From the NCBI GenBank assembly GCA_037130015.1, contig JBAXTU010000021.1, positions 1 through 13,262 on the forward strand: DNA of 13,262 bases, given 5' to 3'. The position numbers were made by a program, and so were the translations under genes. The notes beneath the pieces are model-generated. The model did not search any database. It worked only from the letters and a program-made list of their open reading frames with translations, and was not told where the DNA came from. This stretch comes from JBAXTU01 sp037130015. GTDB taxonomy: Bacteria; Patescibacteriota; Patescibacteriia; 2-01-FULL-39-33. This document shows, in pieces, positions 7,490 to 13,262 of the stretch (its first letter is position 1; each line of letters starts with the position of its first letter).

Positions 7490-8641
7490 TTAAAATAATG
7501 ATTTATAAATCTCATCTGTCTTTCTCGCAACAATCTTCCAATCATACAAACTTTTCATGCGTTCTATGGCTTGCTCACTAAATTTATTTTTCAATTCAAT
7601 ATTATTTAATATTTTTTCAATTTTTTCTGCCAAATCAGTGGAATCACCACTTTTAAACAAAAATCCAGTTTCATTATCAGTAAGTGTGGTGCGAGCGCCC
7701 GGCCAATTGGAAACAACCACTGGCAAACCGCAAGCTTGCGCCTCGGCTGTGACAATCCCAAAACTTTCAGGCGCAGTAGATGGTAAAACAAAAACATCAG
7801 ACAAATTATAATAATCAGGCAATTTTTCATTATCCACCCAGCCAGCAAAAATAATCTTATCACCTACTTTCAAATTCTTTGCCAAATCAATAAAATATTG
7901 TTTGCGAGAACCATCGCCCAGCACCAATAATTTTAAATTGCTATTTTTTTCTGATATTTTTTTAAAAGCGTCAAGCAACACTTCCAAACCCTTGGTGCGA
8001 TGCTGTTCGTCTAGTCCACCCACAAAAATTAAAACCTGATCGTTATTTTTCAGTCCAAGTTTGGCGGATAGCTCCAGGTTTTTTTCTTTTTTACAAAAAA
8101 TACTCGTATCCACGCCATTTGGCAATTCAACAATTTTATCATTAAATTTTATCAAATATTTTTTAAAATAAGAATTCTCAGCTTGATCACGAGACAAAAT
8201 AGCAATCCTGTCGCTGGCGCCAACAACCAATCCCAAAAAAATCTTGATATAATTTTTAAAAATAAAATTTTTCCAACCACTAACAACAGGATCCATGTGA
8301 TAATGCAGAAGCAATTTTTTTTGTGGATGTTTTTTCTTGAAATACCAGACAATCAGATCACTGCCAAAAAACGGATAATACAAATGAATAATATCAAAAT
8401 CGTTTAATCGTTTCAAAAGAGAAAAACAAAAACCAGCTTTGCCAATTGGCAAAATCACTGGCAGATATTCTATTCTATAACCATCACCGGATACTTTTTT
8501 AGTGTCTCTATAGTCAGGTGTTAGCACGCTCACCTCATAGCCAAGATGAGACGCTTCTCGCGCTTGATAATACGCATTATTACCCATGCCACCAGCCTGA
8601 GGTGGAAAAGCACACACAATTATGGCCACTTTTTTGCTCAT
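7490..8641 (-). CDS. GT4 family glycosyltransferase (GT-B fold)
   Basis: This cytosolic or membrane-associated retaining glycosyltransferase has 383 residues, a normal length. The N-terminal acceptor domain shows PPQAGGMGNNAYYQA (13-27). The C-terminal donor domain has LPNGVD (173-178), FVGGLDEQHRTKG (206-218, with Lys217 likely contacting the donor phosphate), LGDGS (241-245) and the E-x7-E signature ESFGIVTAE (292-300). It resembles PimB-type and lipopolysaccharide mannosyl/glucosyl transferases; neither sugar nor acceptor can be assigned. It is the first gene of a minus-strand operon with rmuC (8-nt gap) and the GT-C-like gene. Its promoter overlaps that of divergent guaB. The ATG at 8641 follows a leader of about 27 nt without a Shine-Dalgarno sequence. 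Confidence 0.9.
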   Translation of the reverse strand: MSKKVAIIVCAFPPQAGGMGNNAYYQAREASHLGYEVSVLTPDYRDTKKVSGDGYRIEYLPVILPIGKAGFCFSLLKRLNDFDIIHLYYPFFGSDLIVWYFKKKHPQKKLLLHYHMDPVVSGWKNFIFKNYIKIFLGLVVGASDRIAILSRDQAENSYFKKYLIKFNDKIVELPNGVDTSIFCKKEKNLELSAKLGLKNNDQVLIFVGGLDEQHRTKGLEVLLDAFKKISEKNSNLKLLVLGDGSRKQYFIDLAKNLKVGDKIIFAGWVDNEKLPDYYNLSDVFVLPSTAPESFGIVTAEAQACGLPVVVSNWPGARTTLTDNETGFLFKSGDSTDLAEKIEKILNNIELKNKFSEQAIERMKSLYDWKIVARKTDEIYKSLF

Positions 8642-8674
8642 TTTGCTATTTTTTAGTCTGTTATATATAATCCT

Positions 8675-8703
8675 AGTATAATCTTTTATACTTTAAATAT
8701 CAA
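8675..8703 (-). promoter_or_regulatory. Promoter of the GT4-rmuC-GT-C operon
   Basis: The minus strand has TTGATA (8698-8703, five of six), an ideal 17-nt spacer and TATACT (8675-8680, five of six). Transcription should begin near 8668, about 27 nt before the GT4 start at 8641. Its -10 shares bases with the guaB -10 on the other strand. Confidence 0.7.
8677..8682 (+). promoter_or_regulatory. guaB: guaB -10 element
   Basis: A perfect TATAAT sits on the plus strand, giving a start near 8689 and a leader of about 20 nt to the guaB ATG at 8708. No good -35 is visible; TTTAGT (8652-8657) is the closest and its 19-nt spacing is poor. It overlaps the opposing GT4 promoter -10 by four bases. Confidence 0.55.
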
Positions 8704-8707
8704 ACCT

Positions 8708-10240
8708 ATGGCCAAAAAAATCACTCCCGAGCTTTCTACCACTTTTGCTGAGTATATTTTATTGCCCGGATTGACTGACAGTACCAATACACCGGAAAAT
8801 ATATCCCTGCGCACCCCCTTAACAAAATTCAAAACTGGCGAAGAACCAAAAATCTCTCTCAACCTGCCTTTTACTTCGGCGGTCATGCAAGCTGTGTCCG
8901 GACACAAAATGGGCATTGCCTTGGCCAAAGAAGGAGGATTAAGTTTTATTTTCACCTCACAAACCATCAAAAACCAAGCCGAAATGGTGGCCAAGGTCAA
9001 AAATTTCAAAGCCGGCTTTGTCAATTCCAAAGCTAATTTATCACCGGAAAATACGCTTGAAGACGCGCTAAAATTAACCGACGAGACAGGCTATTCAACT
9101 ATTGCCATCACACGCGATGGCCAAAATAATTCCGAGCTTATGGGTATTTTAACCAAACAAGATTATTGGCTTGATTATGAACCACTAACTACTCCACTTG
9201 GCCAGCTTATGACGCCGTTTGAAAAAATAAACCATGGCTTAGAAGGCATTACCCTTCCAGAGGCTAATGAAATTTTACGGAAATCAAAAAAATCCTGCAT
9301 TCCCATTATTAATAATGAATCAGAAAGAATTTTAAAAGCTTTGGTTTTTAAAAAAGACCGCGAAAAACACAAAGATTTTCCGGACGAGCTTATTGACGAA
9401 CAAAAAAGAATCATTGCCGGAGCTGGCATCAACAGCAAAGATTATGTTGAGCGTGTACCAGCGCTAGTTTCGGCCGGAGCTGATGTCTTGGTCATAGACA
9501 CCTCTGATGGCTGGAATCAATATGTGGGTGACGCACTCAAATGGATCAAAACAAATTATCCCAACATTCCTTGTGGCGCCGGCAATATCGTGAGTGCCGA
9601 GGCTTTTGATTATTTAGTTTCAGCCGGAGCTGATTTTGTCAAAGTCGGCATCGGTGGCGGATCTATTTGCATTACCCAAGAAGTCAAAGGTATTGGTCGC
9701 GGTCAAGCCAGTGCGCTACTAGACATAGTTTCAGCCAGAGACAAATATTTTGATTCCACTGGAATTTATGTACCAATTTGTTCTGATGGCGGACTCGTGC
9801 AAGATTCTCACATCACTATTGCCTTGGCACTAGGCGCAGACTTTGTAATGATGGGCCGATATTTTGCTAGATGTGATGAAAGTCCGACTGAGAAAAAAAT
9901 TCTCAACCATTTTGGCCTAGCCAAACCATATTGGGGCGAAGGTTCAGACCGCGCTAAAAATTGGCAAAGATACGGACAAGAAAATGGCAATATAAAATTT
10001 GAAGAAGGCGTGGATGGCTGGGTGCCTTATGCTGGACCAGTCAAGGATATTGTGCGTCGCTCAGGCACAGTCATTAAATCCACACTCAGTAATCTTGGTT
10101 GCAATAATTTAAAAGAACTGCACGAGAGAGCAGTCCTTGAAAAACGTTCGCCAACTTCTATGAGAGAGGGCAAACCTCATGATATTCAAATTGGCGCGGA
10201 TAATATGGATGCGTATAAAAAAATGTATTGGGGAGAATAG
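8708..10240 (+). CDS. guaB: IMP dehydrogenase
   Basis: This enzyme oxidises IMP to XMP with NAD+, the committed step to GMP. The 510-residue protein is a TIM barrel interrupted by a CBS-domain pair (about 101-215). The active-site loop is GIGGGSICIT (314-323), with catalytic Cys321 and the monovalent-cation turn. Other motifs are VIDTSDG (262-268, Asp264), GAGNIVSAEAF (290-300), SDGG (359-362), MGRYFAR (382-388), the flap with Arg421-Tyr422 and EEGVDGWVPYAGP (432-444). GGGSICITQ, KGIGRGQA and YWGEGSDRAKNWQRY mark the variant IMPDH subfamily known from Lachnospiraceae-type Firmicutes, rather than the GSICTTR form of E. coli (recalled, not searched). It is the only plus-strand gene and splits a glycan locus; its stop is 5 nt from that of the converging GT2. 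There is no Shine-Dalgarno sequence before ATG 8708. Confidence 0.95.
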   Translation: MAKKITPELSTTFAEYILLPGLTDSTNTPENISLRTPLTKFKTGEEPKISLNLPFTSAVMQAVSGHKMGIALAKEGGLSFIFTSQTIKNQAEMVAKVKNFKAGFVNSKANLSPENTLEDALKLTDETGYSTIAITRDGQNNSELMGILTKQDYWLDYEPLTTPLGQLMTPFEKINHGLEGITLPEANEILRKSKKSCIPIINNESERILKALVFKKDREKHKDFPDELIDEQKRIIAGAGINSKDYVERVPALVSAGADVLVIDTSDGWNQYVGDALKWIKTNYPNIPCGAGNIVSAEAFDYLVSAGADFVKVGIGGGSICITQEVKGIGRGQASALLDIVSARDKYFDSTGIYVPICSDGGLVQDSHITIALALGADFVMMGRYFARCDESPTEKKILNHFGLAKPYWGEGSDRAKNWQRYGQENGNIKFEEGVDGWVPYAGPVKDIVRRSGTVIKSTLSNLGCNNLKELHERAVLEKRSPTSMREGKPHDIQIGADNMDAYKKMYWGE

Positions 10241-10245
10241 GTGGC

Positions 10246-11298
10246 CTACCAAAAGATAACCTTTTTCGCCAGCCAAAAATAAACAGCTAAAAACGGATTA
10301 ACAAAATAATTCAAAATCGGGCTGTCCACAATTTCCGAACTGATAGGACCGGTAAAATATTTCAAAATTTGCCGGTCTTTTATTTTTCTAATTTTTTTAT
10401 TTTTACTTTTAGTTTTAATAATAGAAATAAAATTAATAATTATCCACCACCAGCCTTTAATTTTTTCAACTCCCCAGCCGTTCAAAATAAAATAAACCAA
10501 CATGGCAATTTCCCAAAAAACAATGGCCGGCAAAAAAACAATCAGCGTGGCTAGTTTGTAATTTTGCAACATCACGATCAGACGATTGCGTTCCATGAAA
10601 TAAAATTTATATTTGGCTTTACTAAAATTATATTTATGCCACACCACAGAGCGCGGATCAACCATGATTTTATAACCAGCCAAACGCAAATGCCAACTCA
10701 AATCAACATCTTCATGATACATGAATAATTTTTCATCAAACAAATCTGTGTGCTTTAAGGCTACCATATTAAGCAACACAGCTCCTCCCGAAGCATAACC
10801 GATTTCCATGGGGCGAGTCAGGCCGTGGTTGTCTTTTTCCCTGTAATGTCCGCAATAGGACACACTAAGAAAATTGGAAACATTACCCAGGCTGTTTATT
10901 AAATTTTTTTCCGGATAAAGCAAAAGCTTGGCCTGCACTGCTCCTATTTTTTTATCATTGTTTAATGTTTCCACTAAATTTTTAAGCCAATTTTTTTCTA
11001 CAATCGTGTCAGGATTAAGTAAGGCTAAATAATCCGCGCCCCATTTTTGAGCCAAAAAATAACCTTGATTATTAGCAGAAGCAAAACCAATATTTTTACG
11101 ATTATGAATTATTTTGAAATGCGGATATTTTTCACGCACAAATTCCAAGGTGCTGTCTGTTGAATTATTATCAATCAAAATTATACGCACTAAATTTTTG
11201 GCATAATTTTGCGCTTCAAGAGAGCTCAAACAATCCGACAAATAATGCCGGCTATTATAAGTGACGATAACAATAGCAACTTTTTTATTGCTGATCAT
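10246..11298 (-). CDS. GT2 glycosyltransferase with C-terminal membrane anchor
   Basis: This inverting GT-A enzyme resembles rhamnosyltransferase (WbbL-like) proteins. I choose ATG 11298 (350 residues, MISNKKVAIVIVTYNS) over a TTG at 11328. The catalytic fold begins at once, and the ATG overlaps the stop of the DUF2304 gene by 14 nt, which suits translational coupling. Motifs are VIVTYNS (10-16), LIDNNSTD (41-48), NIGFASANNQG (69-79), the DXD-like NPDT (95-98), GGAVLL (171-176) and the putative catalytic-base region HEDVDLSWHLRLAGY (195-209). Hydrophobic stretches near 248-272, 283-294 and 330-346 suggest attachment to the inner face of the membrane. It is the last gene of its operon. No terminator is visible after it, and it converges with guaB. 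The sugar donor is unassigned. Confidence 0.88.
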   Translation of the reverse strand: MISNKKVAIVIVTYNSRHYLSDCLSSLEAQNYAKNLVRIILIDNNSTDSTLEFVREKYPHFKIIHNRKNIGFASANNQGYFLAQKWGADYLALLNPDTIVEKNWLKNLVETLNNDKKIGAVQAKLLLYPEKNLINSLGNVSNFLSVSYCGHYREKDNHGLTRPMEIGYASGGAVLLNMVALKHTDLFDEKLFMYHEDVDLSWHLRLAGYKIMVDPRSVVWHKYNFSKAKYKFYFMERNRLIVMLQNYKLATLIVFLPAIVFWEIAMLVYFILNGWGVEKIKGWWWIIINFISIIKTKSKNKKIRKIKDRQILKYFTGPISSEIVDSPILNYFVNPFLAVYFWLAKKVIFW

Positions 11299-11629
11299 GG
11301 TTATTTTTGTCTGTTTGTTTGAGAGCAATTGCCCGAGTCAAATGAGTAATATCTTTTTCAATTTTTTCTATGCGCATCAAAAGCCGAAAAAGAAGATAAA
11401 AAATAAAAATTATAGAAACATAAACCACCAAATCCACTCCCCGCTTCACGCCAACAGCCGAGGCAATAAGACTGGTAATATCGGGCCAAGCAATAACAAT
11501 AATAGCCACAACCCAAATAGCCAGCCAAACAAAAAATTCACCGGAACTGATTTCTTTTTTTTGTTTGCGATACCAAGAACGGATAATGATAAACAAAATC
11601 GCAATAATTAAAATAAATTGAATAAGCAT
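11285..11629 (-). CDS. DUF2304 family small membrane protein
   Basis: This 114-residue protein has two or three hydrophobic segments (about 1-16, 33-56 and 67-83) and a charged, probably helical tail. The second half, with GVKRGVDLVVYVSIIFIFYL (60-79) and RLLMRIEKIEKDITHLTR (82-99), matches DUF2304, a family of unknown function. Such genes are regularly found beside DPM1-like GT2 enzymes, as here, and may recruit or anchor the transferase; that role is inferred. It starts 2 nt after the GT2 stop, and its end overlaps the next GT2 gene by 14 nt, so it is translationally embedded in the operon. The start is ATG 11629. Confidence 0.85.
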   Translation of the reverse strand: MLIQFILIIAILFIIIRSWYRKQKKEISSGEFFVWLAIWVVAIIVIAWPDITSLIASAVGVKRGVDLVVYVSIIFIFYLLFRLLMRIEKIEKDITHLTRAIALKQTDKNNHDQQ

Positions 11630-11631
11630 AA

Positions 11632-12303
11632 CTATTTCTTAAAAACCAAATCCCAAAGAATATTAAAAGCATTAAAAATACTTTGACCTTTACTAACAGA
11701 ATAATCAGTATAACTGATGGTGACAGGCAATTCCCTGTATTTTATTTTTTTATTTTTTATTTCTGCTAAAATTTCAGAAGCATAAGCCATGCGATCTTGA
11801 GACAAATCTATTTTTTTGAGCGCCTGCAAACTCCAAGCCTGAAAACCATTATGAGTGTCGGTAATTTTTAAGCCCGTGGTGATTTTTGTAAACCATAAAG
11901 CCATTTTTTTAACAATTTTTTTGCTATATGGCATATTAATGGTGTGTCCCAAATTTCTTGATCCTAACACAACTTCATACTCACCTTTCAGTACTGGCTC
12001 TGCTAAAAAACTAATTTCTTTGGCCAGCATTTGACCATCAGCGTCAAAAAAAACAACAACTGAATAATTATTTTTTATGGCATACTCAATTCCTGTTTTT
12101 ATGGATGCGCCTTGACCGCGATTAAGAGCGTGACACAAAACAACAGCTCCGGCGCTACTAGCCAATTTACCAGTCTCGTCAGTAGAGCCATCATCAACGA
12201 CCAAAACATCAAACCCATACTGCCTGACTCCATGCACCACTTCAGTAATTTTGGCGCTTTCATTTTTGGCCGGGATCAGCACTAATACTTTTAAATCTGA
12301 CAT
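11632..12303 (-). CDS. DPM1/DPG-synthase-like GT2 glycosyltransferase
   Basis: This 223-residue GT-A enzyme resembles dolichyl-phosphate mannose and polyprenyl-phosphate glucose synthases, which load a sugar on a membrane polyprenyl phosphate. Motifs are LIPAKNE (9-15), VVDDGSTDET (35-44), NRGQGASIKTGI (61-72), FFDADGQ (85-91, with DAD as the metal-binding DXD), GSRNLGH (114-120), ITDTHNGFQAWS (147-158) and YTDYSVSKGQS (198-208). There is no C-terminal pair of membrane helices, so it belongs to the soluble or interface-bound single-domain type. The DUF2304 neighbour downstream may provide membrane contact. It starts 3 nt after the SDR gene stop. Its product could feed the GT-C-like transferase encoded at 5100-6389 (inference). 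Confidence 0.88.
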   Translation of the reverse strand: MSDLKVLVLIPAKNESAKITEVVHGVRQYGFDVLVVDDGSTDETGKLASSAGAVVLCHALNRGQGASIKTGIEYAIKNNYSVVVFFDADGQMLAKEISFLAEPVLKGEYEVVLGSRNLGHTINMPYSKKIVKKMALWFTKITTGLKITDTHNGFQAWSLQALKKIDLSQDRMAYASEILAEIKNKKIKYRELPVTISYTDYSVSKGQSIFNAFNILWDLVFKK

Positions 12304-12306
12304 TAC

Positions 12307-13262
12307 TTAGGCTTTAATTTTTGAAGGTCGCAAAATCTCTCTTTGGGCGCTGAGATAATCAATGGTTTTTTGAATTCCTTCTTCCAAAAGAATTACCGGA
12401 AACCAACCTAGATTTTCTTTGGCCAAAGTAATGTCGGCCAAGTCTTGCGGTACAGCAATAATATTATCTGCCTGGCTGTAAACAATTTTTGATTTAGATC
12501 CAGTGAGTTTGATTATTTTTTCTGCCACTTCCGAAAAATTATTTTTCCATTCTGAGGCTAAATTTATCGGTCCTTTCTCCCCGCTTTCCATCATCTTATC
12601 AATACCTTTGATTAAATCTTCAATAAAAAAATAAGAACTGAAACTATCTTTATTGCCATAAATTGTCAAATCAACGCCTTTAAGAGCGTTTTTAATAAAT
12701 TCGGGAATCATGCGTCCGTCTTCCAATTTCATATTAGGGCCATAACAATTAAAAATCCTGACAATCTTAGTATCCAAATCATATTTCAGACGATAATTGT
12801 TTACCAGTGCCTCACCGAATCTCTGAGCCTCAGCATGGCAAGCTCTCTCATTCAAATGGTCAACCTTGCCGACATAATCTTCTTTTAACAGTTCATTATT
12901 GCCAGGCTCTCCATAAACAGCAGGGCCCGAAGCATACAAAAATTTGGCTTTGTATTTTACCGCCAAGTCAAGCGCGTTTTTTAATCCCAAAGAATTAGCC
13001 AACATGGTCTCAATAGGATAATTCAAATAGGCTTTGGGTGAAGCCGGAGAAGCCAAAAAATAAATTTCCTGCAAGCCTTGGAATTCTATTTTAAATTTGT
13101 CCAGTTCTCTTTGATGCTCAAGATCAATGACATTAGTGATGTCATGATTGATAAATTCAAAATCAATATTAGAGAATAAATGAGTAATATTAAATTCATC
13201 TCCAGTCAAAAAATTATCAAGACAAATAACCTTGCTTCTTTTTATAAGCTCATCGCATAAAT
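12307..13262 (-). CDS. UDP-glucuronate decarboxylase-like SDR protein with substituted active site (partial)
   Basis: The reading frame stays open to the right edge, so the 5' end is outside the window; the TTG at 13209 is internal. Seventeen further codons give LCDELIKRSKVICLDNFLTG, the expected second strand of the Rossmann fold, with the GxxGxxG off the window. The body aligns well with UDP-xylose synthase: FLASPASP (51-58, counted from the TTG), VRIFNCYGPNM (150-160), EDGRMIPEFI (163-172), GPINLA (213-218) and DITLAKENLGWFP (259-271). The catalytic sites do not match. STSEVYG is SGPAVYG (94-100), CYDEGKR is CHAEAQR (124-130, so Tyr is His125 and Lys is Gln129), and the QTR arginine is Ser191. 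A pseudoenzyme or altered chemistry is likely. It heads the part of the glycan operon seen here, 3 nt before the DPM1-like GT2. Confidence 0.85.
   Translation of the reverse strand, partial: LCDELIKRSKVICLDNFLTGDEFNITHLFSNIDFEFINHDITNVIDLEHQRELDKFKIEFQGLQEIYFLASPASPKAYLNYPIETMLANSLGLKNALDLAVKYKAKFLYASGPAVYGEPGNNELLKEDYVGKVDHLNERACHAEAQRFGEALVNNYRLKYDLDTKIVRIFNCYGPNMKLEDGRMIPEFIKNALKGVDLTIYGNKDSFSSYFFIEDLIKGIDKMMESGEKGPINLASEWKNNFSEVAEKIIKLTGSKSKIVYSQADNIIAVPQDLADITLAKENLGWFPVILLEEGIQKTIDYLSAQREILRPSKIKA

Noticed and set aside
10246..11328. GT2 gene starting with TTG at 11328
   Set aside because: It would add ten residues that do not fit the family and a 44-nt overlap with the DUF2304 gene; ATG 11298 begins right at the catalytic fold.
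12307..13209. Complete SDR gene starting with TTG at 13209
   Set aside because: The frame is open to the window edge and upstream codons encode the conserved second Rossmann strand, so the TTG is internal and the gene is partial.

Overview
This is an AT-rich, densely packed bacterial window. It has ten protein genes, no RNA genes, and no intergenic gap longer than about 90 bases. Nine genes read on the minus strand and one, an IMP dehydrogenase (guaB), on the plus strand. The mix suggests a member of the Candidate Phyla Radiation (Patescibacteria/Parcubacteria-like): a cluster of envelope glycosyltransferases, a DUF5011-rich secreted protein with lysine-rich C-terminal repeats, a compact layout and no convincing Shine-Dalgarno sequences. 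This placement rests on protein style and gene content, not on a marker gene, and is moderately confident.

Layout, read leftward from the right edge. (1) A minus-strand operon at 13262-10246 encodes a UDP-glucuronate-decarboxylase-like SDR protein (5' end off the window), a dolichyl-phosphate-mannose-synthase-like GT2, a DUF2304 membrane protein and a second, membrane-attached GT2. Its genes are spaced 2-3 nt apart or overlap. (2) guaB (8708-10240, plus) converges on that operon with five bases between stop codons. (3) A second minus-strand operon starts at a promoter overlapping that of guaB and encodes a GT4 glycosyltransferase, an RmuC family protein and a polytopic GT-C-like membrane protein. 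(4) A 1343-residue secreted Ig-repeat protein has its own near-consensus promoter (TTGACA-16-TAAAAT) and ends at a strong intrinsic terminator. (5) galU follows at the left edge. A perfect extended -10 element just past galU points to another leftward gene outside the window.

Together the genes look like an envelope glycan/glycoprotein locus. GalU makes UDP-glucose. The DPM1-like GT2 probably charges a polyprenyl phosphate. The GT2 and GT4 enzymes would elongate glycans, and the GT-C protein would transfer lipid-linked sugar outside the membrane, possibly onto the adjacent Thr/Ser-rich surface protein (inference).

The most unusual item is the SDR protein at the right edge. It aligns clearly with UDP-xylose synthase, yet every canonical catalytic position I can identify is replaced: the Thr-Ser-Glu of STSEVYG, the Tyr and Lys of YxxxK, and the active-site Arg. 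It looks like a conserved-fold pseudoenzyme or a repurposed active site in an otherwise coherent sugar operon.
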